Assembly: GCA_033961575.1 (NCBI GenBank)
Contig: CM066728.1
Coordinates: 31,186,352 to 31,250,351 of the forward strand
Reading direction: 5' to 3'
DNA length: 64,000 nucleotides
Origin: Aselliscus stoliczkanus
Lineage: Eukaryota; Chordata; Mammalia; Chiroptera; Hipposideridae
Under the pieces are notes generated by a model that ran no database searches, was not told the DNA's origin, and worked only from the letters and a program-made list of their open reading frames with translations. Numbering within the stretch: position 1 is the stretch's first letter; every line of letters begins with the position of its first letter. Positions 20,936 through 33,425 of the stretch are shown piece after piece. Made by a program: the position numbers and the translations under genes.

Positions 20936-23167
20936 AATAACGAAGGTCATGATGGGTACCTCCAGCCATGTGACAATCTACTACTGAAAATCTCTTATTT
21001 TGTCTGGTGCTTTCCTTCCTCTAGTTAATGTCATAGCCTTTTCTTCTTGTGACAATAGTGGCTGTAAGTGGACCAGTTACTCTAACTTTAAAACCTGTCA
21101 TATTTGCATTCTTTTAGAGCTAAACTCTATCCCTCCAAAATGAGAGCATGATGAATTAACCCATGCCAACAAAATTACTGCCCAAGTAGATTTTGAACAC
21201 AAACAGTATCTGAGATATCCCCCTCTCTACACCATATGTAATTTAAAAGGAAGAAAGTAAGTGGAAATGGAGGGGTAGGGGGCATTTAGGTATTTTCTCT
21301 AGATGGCATCTGGGCCTAGTATTGCTATAACTACGGCAGATATATAGGCCAATTATACTAAAATATCTCCAGCTGCAAGACAAAAATTAGAGAATCAAGT
21401 TTGCCAAGGTGAAAAGTTTTAGGCTGATAATTGTGTTACATAGGCATTCTAAGTTCCATTATAGCAATAGAACACAATGTGGAAATGTTCATTTTCCTGT
21501 ATCTCAGCTGCTGAAAGGCATGCATACTAGTGATCCCTTTGAAACTGCTTTATATAGATTAGTAAACTACCTATTAATCTCAAACAAAAAGAAATATTAA
21601 AAAATGACAAAAAGTCTTTAAGAATTCCAGCTGTCTCCTTTCTGCCTAGAGTAATTGTACAATGTGCTAATGTGACCCTACTAAATATACATAATAAAGA
21701 ACTAAGCTAGAAATAAACTGCCTCCTCTGAAAGCTACTTATTTTGAAGGAGTTTGTATTGTCAGTTCAAGTTGTTGCCATGACATCTCAATATATCTACA
21801 CACACACACACGTACACACGAGCAATGTAGTCTTTCTCATGGTAAGTAAGTTGATAACTAACTTCCCAGACCCCAGTTTAAGTGAGACTTATTTTAACGT
21901 TTATGGATCAGGACTGTCATTACTACTGGAAGTAGTAATGTCAATCTGCCGATAGGTTCCCTTTGCCGGAGTGTAAACTGTTCACACATTATCTCTCTAG
22001 GCTAATTCATTTACCTTTTATACTTTGCAGACTATTTGGCAACACATTTCTAGGCACTAGAACAATGGCAAATAGTAGGGGAGGGCTTTAAATGACAGAA
22101 AAATATTTCAAGTTATAGAGATATAGGTTAGCTGAAGTCCCATGAATAATTAAGAAGGACTATAATCTTAATTATGACAGGCAAGACACTTTTTTTTTTT
22201 TTCTTCATGAATCAATCAGAATTTTGTAGAAGAGGCTGGGAAGACATAAGTCCAGGGAACCTGCCACCACAGGAAACTCGCTAATTAGACTCCTTTATCA
22301 AGAACTTTTATTCCACTATTGGCACAATTTTGTGAAGGTATTAAGCTTAAATATTTCACAATTAATGACTAATGAATCACTCCTGAGCTACCCATTTAAC
22401 GATTTTTCTATATACTCTTGTTTTAAGACAATTGGATTTTCATGAGCAAGTAATTCAGCTAGTCACAAAAGAGGAACACAGTGATGCATTTTTACATGAT
22501 TAAAAGTTTTGCTTTTAAAAAAGCAAATGAAAATCTAACTTAGTCAAAGCATTTCTTGTTCCATAACATTTTTATGGCATAGCTAAAGCTGACCTTTAAA
22601 ATCATGTTACTATTAAGATCAAATATGGTACTCTACTGAAATTGATGGTCATAGTTTTAATACAATGTGAAACAGAACATGGACTCTACCTAAATTTGCC
22701 CTTTATCAAAAGAAATACAGCATTTGGAGATTGATCAGATCTGAGGGCAAGATATTCAGTCATCTGCTATTAGTAAACATAATTTACTGCAATGAAATAT
22801 TTCATATTTGTATCATTTTTTTCTTACATTCTTTGAGTAGATCAATTTTATTACCCTTGATGCATTGCAGCATGTACTTAATGAAATATAAGAGTAGTTT
22901 ATGATTTGATTAGTTATTAAGCTTTTCCCTTTTCCTGTTTTAATTATTTGAGTGATTTTGTTTTTCTTTTTGGTGAATGTGAGGACACAGATTTGACACC
23001 TGTATTTTAAAATCAAAACAACATGTCTTTGAATTCTTAAATGTAGTTACTCTAGTAAATCAATGGGCCTCAAAAGACCACTGACAATTAGACTCAAATT
23101 GGCAGGAGAGGTTAGCAAAGAGTTCTCATAAATCCAATACTCTTTCTTAATTTTAAAATATTATGAC
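20936..23167. other. Unrecognised AT-rich sequence with a small (CA)n
   Basis: A (CA)n patch is at about 21799-21822 and a T run at 22190-22202. No gene, exon or named repeat is otherwise supported. Confidence 0.4.
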
Positions 23168-23835
23168 TTTTTTTAAAGAAATTTTATTGGGGAAGAGTGT
23201 GTTTTTCCACGATCCATCAGCTCCAAGTCAAGTAGTTGTGTTTTTTGTGTGTGTGTTTTTTTTTTGTTTGTTTTGTTTTTATTGGGAAATTGGGGGAGGG
23301 AAACATCGTTGGGGAATCAGGGAAGGGGAATAGACAAGTCGCTGTCTCCCTGTTCCTCAGTCTAGTTGCGGAGGATGTTGCTTCACTGGCCCACGTTGGC
23401 ATCATCATCGCGCTCTTCCCGGATGAGGCAGATCGGTCGCCGGCCTCTGGATGTTCACTCACCGCAGCTATTGGCAGCTCTGCTGGCTGCCAGCCGCTCA
23501 TGCTGGCTGCCGGCCACTCACTGTAGCCTATGGCAGCCCACTGCAGCAGGAGCTGCAGCCTACATCGTCGCCGGGGCTCGCACAGCCCAGCTACAGGTGG
23601 AGCTGTTGTTAGCTGTGGAGGGCAGTGTCACTGGCCCTCATACGTGGGATCCGAACCAGGGCCCCTGGAATCCCAAAACCAGCTCTTAACCAATGCGCCA
23701 CTCGGCCGTCCCTCAAGTAGTTGTTTCAATCTAATAGTTGTGGAGGGCACAGCTCCTTGGCCCATGTTGGAATCGAACCATCAACCTTGGTGTTATGAGC
23801 CTGTGCTCTAACCACCTGAGCTAACCGGCCGCCCC
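23168..23835 (-). mobile_element. tRNA-derived SINE (type C), antisense, split by a nested SINE
   Basis: The minus-strand head GGGGCGGCCGGTTAGCTCAG with TGGTTCGATTCCAACATGGG (23835 down to ~23725) is separated from its own tail (23168-23239, including CCAATAAAATTTC). Between them lies a complete long composite SINE. Removing the insertion and one copy of its duplication TCAAGTAGTTGT rejoins a continuous type C element like the one at 37545-37905. Confidence 0.88.
23240..23712 (-). mobile_element. Long composite SINE nested in the type C SINE, antisense
   Basis: The minus-strand head is GGGACGGCCGAGTGGCGCAT with B-box CTGGTTCGGATCCC, followed by the body with the 20-bp repeat region and a tail with a GGGAAATTGGGGGAGGGAAA complement. 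The target duplication TCAAGTAGTTGT lies at 23228-23239 and 23713-23724. It is younger than its host SINE. Confidence 0.93.
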
Positions 23836-24569
23836 AAAACATCACAATTTTTAGCAAGTGTTAGTAGTTGGGAACCATTTCTGGAAACCATTAGGAAATA
23901 CTAACTGCAGCCTTAATGACTCTTCCTGAATACAGAATGCATGAAGTAGATATATTTGATTTTTCATGAACAAAGAAATTTAGCAATTATGATTACAGTC
24001 AGAGCTCAACATAAAACTGACAATTAATAAATGACAGTGGGTAGACAGTATAACCTAAAAACACAAGAAATCATAAACATCAGCTTGGAAGTCAATCTTT
24101 GTTATGATATTGACGTTGAGCAACTCAATTTTGAATCTTTGAACATAATATATATATATATATATATTATATATACTACATATAATATATAATATAGTAT
24201 ATATAAAATCTCTGGTTATTTGGCTTGCAAAATAGACATCAAAATATGAGTATATCTATTCAGTAGCACCACCTTTAGAATATTAGGAAATATATCAGAA
24301 CTGTTGTTCATTTATTAAATGACAGGTAAATCACCACCAAAATTTGGATGTAAAAAAATAAAAAATGAAGTACAATGCCAAAAATTTTCTAAATAAATTC
24401 TAACTTAAAAGTTAATAGTACTCTATCATCAAAATAAATTTATGAAGCATTTTATTAATCTGCAAGATAATTCTATAGATATTTCTTAAAATTTGTAAGG
24501 AAGATCACAAAAGGGCGAAGTTCACCTTGAAAACTTCACAAACGCTTTGAATCTGCCTTCCAAAGTTTA
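23836..24569. other. Unrecognised AT-rich sequence
   Basis: The stretch contains the AT microsatellite at about 24146-24209 and no supported gene or named repeat. Confidence 0.4.
24146..24209. repeat. AT-rich microsatellite
   Basis: Interrupted (TA)n contains ATATTATATATAC and ATAATATAT variants, probably an old, degraded TA expansion. Confidence 0.85.
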
Positions 24570-24655
24570 CATATAATTTCACAGTGTTTATAGATATACT
24601 GAAGCTCATCTCGGGTTGTTATGGAACCCTGATTAAGAAATACTGTTTTACAGGA
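24570..24655. mobile_element. Possible hAT MITE remnant
   Basis: 'ttatggaaccctgattaaga' followed by 'aatactg' resembles the terminal region of Charlie-type MITEs (..ttgagaaacactg). The opposite end is not clear. Confidence 0.35.
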
Positions 24656-24669
24656 AGCTAAACTGTTAT

Positions 24670-26265
24670 GTAAGTTTTAACCTTTTGTTTGTTTTAGATA
24701 ATATTTTTATACTTCATTGTATATGAATTACAAGTTTTGACAAATACATACACCTAAGTAACCCAAACTCTTACTAAGATATAGAACATTATCATCACCC
24801 CAGAAAGTTCTCTCATGACCTTTCCAAGTAAGGATCTGCCTCACTACCAGAACCCCACTAGAGGCAACCACAATTCTGATTGTTTTTCACAAAGATTAGT
24901 TTTGCCTATAATAGAACTTAGTGTAAATGGAAACACACAGTATGTCCTCTTTTGTGTAAGGCTTTCTCTCAAGATAATGTTTTTGAGATTCAGCCATATT
25001 TTCCTATCAGTAGTTTACTCTTCTTTGCTGAACATGTTTCATTGTATTAATGTATCACCGGTTGATGAACCCCTGAAGTGTTTACAGATTTGGGCTGTTA
25101 TGAATAAAACTGCTATGAACACTTTTATACAAATTATTTTGTAGATATATGCTCTCATCTCTTTTGGAAAAGTACTTAAGAGTATAATTAATAATAAGAT
25201 AGAGTATTATTAATAATAAGGTAGATGTATATGTATTTAGTTTTACAAACTATCACCATATCATTTTGCAAAGTGATTGTATCATTTTAGTCACCCATCA
25301 ACAACATAACAGATTCCACTCACTTCACATCCTCTTAAATATTTGGTGTGGTCAGTCTTTTAAGTTTTAGCTATTTTGTGGGTATGGCACAGTATCTCAT
25401 CAGGATTTTAAGTTGAAATTCCCTGGAGATTAGTAAAGATTAATCAAGATAAATGTTTTCACATACTCACTGGCCATTTGTATACATTCCTTGGTAAAGT
25501 GTCTGTTCAACTCACTTGTCCACTTTTATTAGGTTTTTAATCACTTTATTGTTGAACTGTAGGTATTTTTTAATATATCCTGGACACTAGTCATTTTCAG
25601 CACTGTATATTTTACAAATACTTCCTTTTAGTGTGTGGATTGCCAATTTACTTTCTAAATTATGTATTTGGATGAGAAGTTTTAAATTTTGATGAATTAT
25701 AATTTATCAAGTTTTTCTTTTTTGGTTATTGTTTTCTTGTTCTAAGAAACTGTTACCCATACATAATTCATAAAGATATTCCTCTAGTCTAGTTTTATAG
25801 CTTTTACCTTTTTTGTTTAGTCCTATGGTCCATCTCTAATTGTTACATTTGTGTGTAGTGAAAGTCTGGGTTGAGGCTCATTTGTTTCAATATTCATACC
25901 CAGTTGTCCCAGCATCAGTTGTTAAGACGACTTTTCTTTCTGCATTGAACTTCTTTGGTTCCCTCATTAAAAGTTGACCAGATTAATGCAGGTCTATATC
26001 TGAGCTTTTTCTTCTCTTCTAGTGATCTATGTGTCCCTCCTTATGTCAGCACCACATCTTCTTGATAACACGGCTGATAAGGCTTGATATAAGGCAGTGG
26101 TAGTTCTCCAACTTTGTTCTTTTTCAAGACTGGTTTACATATTCTAGTTCCTGGGCGTTTTCATATAAATTTTAGGATTAGCTTGCAGATTTCTACAAAA
26201 AAGCCTGGTTGAAGTATTATGTTTGGAATTGTGTCAAATCTACAGATCAATTTGGAAAATGTCAT
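24670..26265 (-). mobile_element. Old L1M-type LINE, antisense, ~1.6 kb
   Basis: The plus strand matches the antisense of an old L1 3' half: 'ttttgagattcagccatatt', 'gggctgttatgaataaaact' with 'gctatgaacac', 'actggccatttgtatacatt', 'tagtgtgtggattgccaatt', 'ttaggattagcttgcagatt', then 'ggaattgtgtcaaatctaca'. The order is continuous from the 3' UTR into the end of ORF2. No open frame survives on the coding strand. Confidence 0.82.
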
Positions 26266-27185
26266 AACCACTTCACCAATTTGATGACCTAACTTTTGAA
26301 ACATTAGTTGTTTGAAACACCATTACAACAAAGTCCCAGCTAGCATCAGCCTGCAAGGTCACTTTGATCCAATCCAGATTCCACCTTGATCTCTACTATT
26401 TTTCGCTTTTAATAGCTTCTCTCACTCACTGCTTTTAATTAAGTGGCATCATGAGGCGGATCGAGCCTGAAACAAATGCTAAGCCTTGTTCTGGGATTGC
26501 TTACTATTGAGGCTTCCAAATAGTAGTTTGAAATAACTAATGACCTAAGTCTGTGCTCTTCTCCCTCAAATTTTCACTGCCTCTTGATTATATTCCCTGA
26601 TAGACCAGGTTGCCTTTAAAAAGAAAAAACTGACTATTTTATTTTTTACAGTTTGACAAAAATTATGTTTTCCCCATGGGCTCTTAATTGTTATTGCTCT
26701 TTCCTGTATGATCTTTAAGGAAGATTCCAATTAGTAATACGGAAGTTGAAATTGACTAAATGTTTCAATTTCACTTAAGGAAGCAAACAGTTCATTCCCA
26801 CTTAATTCAAATGAAAGCCATATTGTATGACCTGCTCCATACCTTAGAATAAAATTTCAGCTTTTCTTTGTTTTATTGTGCATACTAAAAGAAACACCAT
26901 ACTTTGCAAGGAGACATTACCTTAAAACTGTCATTCATGTAATGTTGGAGGTGGAGAGAGCAAAAATCTTTTGCCCCTTGATGATCAGCTGCTCCTCAGT
27001 AAGTAACAAACACCAAAAAACTAAATACATTGATTTCACGATTCAGAGACATATCTGAAGCTAACTCCCAGTTCAATATTACTTATTGGAAAGGGAAAAG
27101 GCATGCAGCTGCTCCTATTGTATCATGTGGTAAGAGTAACACAGGATTTTCAAAATGCGTTTTCCATTCCTCTTCAGATGACCTT
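26266..27185. other. Unrecognised sequence
   Basis: No gene or named repeat is supported. The frames at 26876-27058 and 27030-27221 overlap in different phases and show no domain. Confidence 0.4.
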
Positions 27186-27417
27186 TTTATTAATAAAATT
27201 TATTGGGGTGACAATGGTTAGTACAATTATATGGGTTTCAGGTGTACAGTTCTATAATACATCATCTATATATCACATTGTGTGTTCACCACCCAGAGTC
27301 AGTTCTCCTTCAATCACCATATATTTGACCCTCTTTACCCTCTTCTACCATCCCCCTTCTCCCCAGCCGTTCTTTAAAATATCTTGATACTATCGAAAAA
27401 TATCAAGTAGCCAAAAG
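27186..27417 (-). mobile_element. 5'-truncated L1 3' end, antisense
   Basis: 'aaaatttattggggtgacaa', 'gggtttcaggtgtacagttc', 'tgtgttcaccacccagagtc' and 'tctccttcaatcaccatata' are the antisense of a younger L1 3' UTR. Short flanks GATGACCT occur at 27178-27185 and again at about 27419, consistent with a small truncated insertion. Confidence 0.8.
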
Positions 27418-27429
27418 GATGACCTCATT

Positions 27430-27830
27430 CATGTAGAATTTATTCCTCAAATTTTCAAATGTATTAGAGGAGGTAATCTATGCCAGATCTTTTGCTAATC
27501 CCTGAGGTTTAAAAAAAATACTCACTGGCATCATAGAGTTTATATTATTCAGAAAGAAACAAACAATAAACAAATAAACAAAAACGATCATTTTAATAAG
27601 TGCTTTGAGAATACTGCAGCAGAGGTAGAGGGCAAAAGAAAAACTAACAGGTGAGCAACTTTAGATAGCTTAGTCAGGGAGGGAATACCTGGGGGGGGGG
27701 AAATGACATGTAAGTTAGACCTAAAGGATGAGGGAATTCTGGCCATGTGGGTATTTTTGGGGACTAAAGTATTCCATTTCATACTCTTGTTACCTAGAAT
27801 GAACATTACAGGGGTCTGCTTTGGAAATCT
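27430..27830 (-). mobile_element. L2-like ancient LINE fragment, antisense
   Basis: 'aaacaaacaataaacaaata', 'ttaataagtgctttgag', 'tagatagcttagtcagggag' and 'atgacatgtaagttagacct' with 'aaaggatgagg' follow a common antisense L2-type arrangement. The family assignment is by eye. Confidence 0.55.
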
Positions 27831-28254
27831 TTAAGGCTCCCACCCATGGTTAAGGTTGTGAAGATAAGAATGAGTGTAGGGGACAAAAAGTTTTTCATTT
27901 AAAGCTAGTCAAGAAGCCCTGGGGCCTTTCTTTCAGCCACAACCATCAATGTCACCTGCATTATACACACTGTGCTAGGTCGGTTTGAAGGAAAGTAGGT
28001 CATTTCCATCCATCTGAAGTCAGAGAGACCTGACATAGTATTTCTAGTTCAAAAATTAGATAGACTGAGGGTTATACAAACCGACTCTGCTAGCAACTCA
28101 AATTAGTCTCAAGGATCTTATTCTCATGGTGGTCTTAAGTGCCTTATGCAATGCAGAACCAGAAAGATTGAAAAAATAAATAAATAAATAAACCAAGAAG
28201 ATGATAAATCCCATTTTATCTATCCCAAAGAATGATGTGAATCAAAATGCAGAG
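27831..28254. other. Unrecognised sequence
   Basis: No gene or named repeat is seen except a (TAAA)n patch at about 28172-28191. Confidence 0.4.
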
Positions 28255-28376
28255 GAGCCAACCGAGTGGCGTGGTGATTAAGCACTGGCTTGGGATGCCA
28301 GCGGCCCCGGTTCGGGTCCCACATATGAGGGCCACTGACACTGCACTCAAAAAATAAAAAGAAAAGAAAAGAAAAA
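28255..28376 (+). mobile_element. Short tRNA-derived SINE (Rhin-like)
   Basis: The head is GAGCCAACCGAGTGGCGTGG, the B-box CCGGTTCGGGTCCC and the end GCCACTGACACTGCACTC, with an A-rich tail containing AAAAG repeats. The flanks AAAATGCAGAG (28244-28254) and AAAATGCGGAG (28377-28387) differ at one base. Confidence 0.92.
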
Positions 28377-28387
28377 AAAATGCGGAG

Positions 28388-31300
28388 TCACTGATTTGAC
28401 TTCCGAGTACAGACAGACTCACTTAAAATGATAAATTTAATAACAACACATAGTAATGGGGTTTTATGCTTAATACATTACCAGGCTTTCATGTTACAGA
28501 GAAATGAACTGGAGAATAATTCTCTTTGCACTTTTATTTATTTAGCTGAGAATAATTAATTTTAATGTAGCTGAATGCCTGCCTGGACATATATAAATTT
28601 TAGTCATATTATCGTCTTGTTACAAAATTCAAGATGGCAAGGTTATTGAAGACAAGGAACAGATACAGAGATTTCAAAGCATTGTAAATATACAGGCACA
28701 TTCTAGCTTATATTTAATATAGTCATAGTCCACAACCTTTGTTTTCTCTTCAATCACTTTAGATTTTAGATAAATTTATCTTTAACTTGAGTCAGTCCTA
28801 ACTCAGTTTCCTTTTTTTTTAAATCATGACTTGCTCACAAAAATAATAAACGCCATATTATTTCAATTGCTTATAAACTCAAACTGAGATTAGAAATCCA
28901 TACTGGGTTCTAAGATAATATAAGTGATTCCTTGGTAATATTTTGGGACTAGTAAAGAAAAAAGGGAACATATGAAATTATTAATATAACCAATTGTTAT
29001 ATACATAGAAAATCTTTTTGTCTTTTGATGTAGTGTTGTTTTAAACATTAAAATTTAAGTTTCCAACTCAGAAGATAGTACTTTCTTCAGGGGGATATGA
29101 GAAATTTGTGAGGATCTCCAAGAGTCAAGAGCCTATTGTCTAGCAGTCATCCCTATGTGCCTGGAAAGGTGGGAAGGTCTGTGGTGTAGATGAGAAGAGC
29201 TAAACAAAGAGGGGAGGTAAAAGCTCAGTCCTGGCTCAGCTTCCTTTAAATGTTTTTTCAGCAAAAAGAATGTTCTCCCACAGCATGGCTACACAAAGTA
29301 CTGGCCCTGGAACTATGTTACCAGTCCTGCTAATGTACGGAGCTTGCGCCAGAATGTAAGTCAACTCTATCTCGGAGAACTTGGTCCAGCTGCCATTTTT
29401 CTCACAGCAAACCTTTTCTGATGAAGGAAACAGTGTGCTGGCTGGTTTACATTCTGGTATAACTTCCCCATCTCATTATTAAACAGCAATACTCAGTTCA
29501 CAGACCAGAATCTGGTCTAGAAGAAAACACATGATGCATGTGATTTAGGTTTGTGGCTACAATCCACACTCAGGAAGAGCTTCATATATGAACTATACTT
29601 GTTCTATGCAGGAGTCAATAACCTAGTGACTGTCTGAGCCCTGAAGACATCAAATGTAAATCCCAAGTAAAAAGAAATAGAATTGTTATAACCCTTAGGG
29701 GCATGACACATATGATGATAGGTGACTAGGAAAGAGTAAGTCTTTTGCGCATGCATGCACACATACACACACATGCAGAGTCTCTTATAGATGCATAGCC
29801 ATGAACAGGCACACACCTAGACACAGACAGGTACACATAAAGCCATGCACAAAGAGGCTCCAAGGCCCCAAGAGACAGATTCTACCAATTCTATAAAGAG
29901 TCATGTGCAGCAGAGAAAGAACTTCATCTAGAACAAGGCATTGCTGGTAGAGTTGTTACATGAGGTTTCAAGTACACCCTTCAGCATGAGGAGAGCCAGA
30001 GTTCAATAGCAAAGCCCAGCTCTGATAACAGGGGCTCTGGGTTCCTGAAACAAAAAGCTGCAGCACCTGAGGACCCACATCTAAGCATGGTCCAGGGCAA
30101 AGGAGGTAATTCCAAGGCAAGGAAGACATGGAGGGATGGGATGAGCCTGACCCCCAAAGCCAAGATTCAGCCACATGAGCTGAATACTTTGAGGAAACCA
30201 GAAACTCATTAGGGAAGAAGTAGAGTTTTTTCTCACTAGATTAAAGACAGAGAGAGGTTTATTAGAAACTACAAATACCAGGTACTTTGGTAGGTGGGGG
30301 TTGAAGAAGGTGGTGAGTGCCACAAATGGAAAATGCAGGAGTAAGACAAAGGCTCAACTATGGTAGTAAAACCTTCAACTTATAACTTGGGGTTTTCAAC
30401 AGCATTTCCAAATAATCTAACATAAGGGAGAGATATGTGTTTAGTTTAGAACCAACCACAGGAGGAAGCAATTTTGACCCTCCATTTTGTATCTCAAACT
30501 TAATTGACTAAGGTCTGATTACTTCCCTAGTTTACACTACACATATTCCTAGATAATTTTCTCTCTTCCCTAGGCTACCCTTTGAAGCTCTGATTATATA
30601 TACTATCAAAGAGGAATCACAAAAGAGGCCCAAGGAAGTGGTTGAATTTAAGTAATCAATTTCATAAGATTGTTTCGACTTTATTATAAACAATGGCCTC
30701 TAGGAATAAAATGAGTCTGATTTGGAAGAAAGAAAGTAAGGATGCTCATATGAAATTGGATTTTTTTCTTAAAAATGAGATTAGCAACTCTGTAAATTTT
30801 CAACTATATTATTGGCATTATTTTATTTCATAAATTTAAATGAAATTAGATGAAAAATTGTATTTGTATTTTCCTGCTCATCCTCACTTGCCTCACTTCT
30901 ATCTCCCTCTCCCCAACAACAAAACCAAGAGGAAAGTACTCAGCATTCCCTAGCTTATTAGGCTTTGTTTGGTTCCTCCATATTAACCTGAATATTTTCT
31001 CTTTTTATGAAAGACCCGACAAAATTACTCTGACAATTACCCTGATGAGAGGAATAGAATCTGACAGCACCAGGAGAGGAAATATTTCCTATATACAAAC
31101 TCACTCTGGCCTCAAACTCATTCCATTAAGCTCTGAAGGATGAGGCAACTAATTATACAAGAAGCTGTTGCCAGAATTTCTGGCATGCTATAAACCCTTT
31201 AAATATAGGGACTGACAAAACAAATAATAAATTCTTTCTCCATTTCACATATGGCCTGTGATCATGTTGCTAAATATTTCAAAAACAATAGTGTAGTGAA

Positions 31301-31980
31301 AACTAAAATAGAACAGTAGCATATGGGTTCTCCCGGGTACATAGAGCTGAGGATTCCACAGATATGAATTATCAAGCTACGTAGCATTCCACTTCCCAGG
31401 GTGCTTAGGTCAGTCACGAGAGGTAGTGCTAACGTGATATTCTAAGGTGGAGGCCTTAGAATACCATCATATTTGAAAGAGCAGTCAAGAGTATGGTTTT
31501 GTCCATATACCTTACCACATTGTTTTTCATGTTTTTGATCAATTTGCCATAAGGCTAAATAAATGAGAATTGAAGTATATCTATTTCCTGCATATCAACT
31601 AATTTTTATAAATGTGTTATTTACCATGGTTTGTCTTTTTTTTTTTTAAGTTGAAATAAAAGTTACAGTACTCACTGCAAAGGCAGAATTGAACTCCTAG
31701 CTTTCCTAAACATTTCAACAAACCAACTAAATTAAAAAAGGTCCTGAGTCAATAAACACCAATCAAAAGTCTTGTTGAAAGAGCAAATGAACTAACCACA
31801 AAAAGTGTTTGTTGTCTTTAGGGTGGCTGTTTCTTTGAATAAAGCATTTTCTATTATTGGGTAGGATTAATATTACTATAAACCATAAACGGGAATTAGC
31901 AATTTAACAATAAAATATTGGTTGTTTTCTCAAAAGGATCAATATGTTTGGATGAAAATAATGATACAAGCAAAACAAAA
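28388..31980. other. Unrecognised sequence, 3.6 kb
   Basis: There is no supported gene, exon or named repeat. An 11-bp inverted repeat (CCAGAATGTAA at 29349-29359, TTACATTCTGG at 29447-29457) and degraded CA/TG-rich sequence at about 29750-29850 are the only structures noted. Overlapping antisense frames at 29968-30323 have no recognisable domain. Confidence 0.4.
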
Positions 31981-32156
31981 CAAACAGGCAACCAACCGAA
32001 TGGGAGAAGATATTTACAAACTACACCTCCAACGGGAGATTAATTTCCAAAATATATAAAGAACTCATACAACTCAACAACAAAAAAACACAAACAGTCT
32101 GATTAAAAAAATGGGCAGAGGACCTGAAAAGACACTTCTCCCAAGAAAACATACAA

Positions 32157-32656
32157 ATGGCCAAGAGGTACATGAACAAATGCTCCACTTCACTAGCTAT
32201 TAGGGAAAAGAAAATCAAAACCACCATAAGATATCATCTCACACCTGTCAGAATGACTATCATCAATAAGACAAGTAATAACAAGTGTTGGAGAGGTTGT
32301 GGGGAAAAAGGAACCCTCATACACTGCTGGCGGAAATGTAAACTGGTACAGCCACTATGGAAAACAGAATGGCGGTCCCCCAAAAATTAAGAATACAACT
32401 ACCATATGACCCAGCAACCCCTCTTCTGGGTACCTACCCCAAAAATCTGAAAACATTTATCCATAAAGACATATGTACCCATATGTTCATTGTAGCATTA
32501 TTCACAGTGGCCACGACACGGAAACAACTGGAATGTCTTTCAATAGATGATTGGATAAAGAAGATGTGGCATATATATACAATGGAATATTACTCTGCCA
32601 TAAGAAAAGATGAAATAGTGCCATTTGCAACATGGATTTTAAGATTACCATGCTAA
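32157..32656 (+). pseudogene. Decayed LINE-1 ORF2 C-terminal segment
   Basis: Two overlapping frames (32157-32390 and 32357-32656, different phases) together cover the cysteine-rich C-terminal end of L1 ORF2p. In the first, the segment [18 protein letters not shown] keeps the spaced cysteines and histidine of that domain. The second carries LPYDPATPLLGTYPKN and MWHIYTMEYYSAIRKDE, diagnostic of ORF2. The frame shift between them, together with the absence of the endonuclease and reverse-transcriptase domains, makes this a non-functional remnant. Confidence 0.9.
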
Positions 32657-32921
32657 GTACAATAAGTCAGACAGAAAACGTTGAGCATCATATGACTTCA
32701 CTCATATGTAGAATATAAAACTGACAGCAACAAACGAACAAGACAAACAAGTAACAACTCATAGACACAGAAAACAGTTTACTGGTTACCCGAGGGTAAG
32801 GAGGGAGTTGGGTGGTAGAAGAGGGAAAAGGGGGTCAAATGTATGGTGATGAAAGGAGATTTGACTTTGGGTGATGAACACTATGCAATCTACATATGAT
32901 GCATTATACAAATATACTCCT

Positions 32922-33372
32922 TTTTTTTTTTTTTAAAGATTTTATTGGGGAATTGGGGAAGGGAACAGATGAGTTGCTGTCCTTTTGTTCTTCAGTCTAG
33001 TTGTGGAGGACATTGCTTCACTGGTCCATGTTGGTATCATCATTGCATTCTTCCCTGATGAGCCAGATCAGTCGCCGGCCTCTGGATGGTCGCTCACTGT
33101 GGCTATTGGCAGCTCACATTGATTGCCGGCTGCTCAGGCTGGCTGTCTGCCACTCACTGTAGCCTATGGCAGCCCACTGCAGCAGGGGCTGCAGATACAC
33201 TGTCACCGGTGACTCACAGCAGCCTAGCTTCAGGTGGAGCTGTTTTTCACCATCCTAGCTATAGAGGGCAGTGTCACTGGCCCTCATATGTGGGAACTGA
33301 ACTGAGGCCCTGCTGCTCAGAGCTGGTATCCCAAGCCAGTTCTTAACCAATGCATCTCTAAGACTGCCCTCG
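32922..33372 (-). mobile_element. Long composite SINE inserted in L1 3' UTR, antisense
   Basis: The tail and body match the other long copies ('cagtctagttgtggaggac', 'cagcccactgcagcagggg', 'agctgtttttcaccatccta'). The head is altered: extra bases (CTGCTGCTCAGAG) sit between the B-box side and 'gctggtatcccaagccag', and the first bases are degraded. The flanks AAATATACTC (about 32910) and AAATATACTC (33374-33383) are a target duplication within the L1. Confidence 0.88.
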
Positions 33373-33425
33373 AAATATACTCTTGAAACCTATATTTTAC
33401 TAAACAGTGTCACCCAATAAATTTC

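Larger units (their letters stand above)
31985..33425 (+). mobile_element. L1 3' end (ORF2 C-terminus + 3' UTR), sense, split by a SINE
   Basis: 'accgaatgggagaagatatt' starts the recognisable ORF2 sequence. The segment runs through the ORF2 C-terminus and a 3' UTR with 'tttactggttacccgaggg' and 'ttgactttgggtgatgaaca', and ends near 'cagtgtcacccaataaattt'. It is 5'-truncated. The 3' UTR is interrupted at 32922-33372 by a long composite SINE. Confidence 0.9.
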
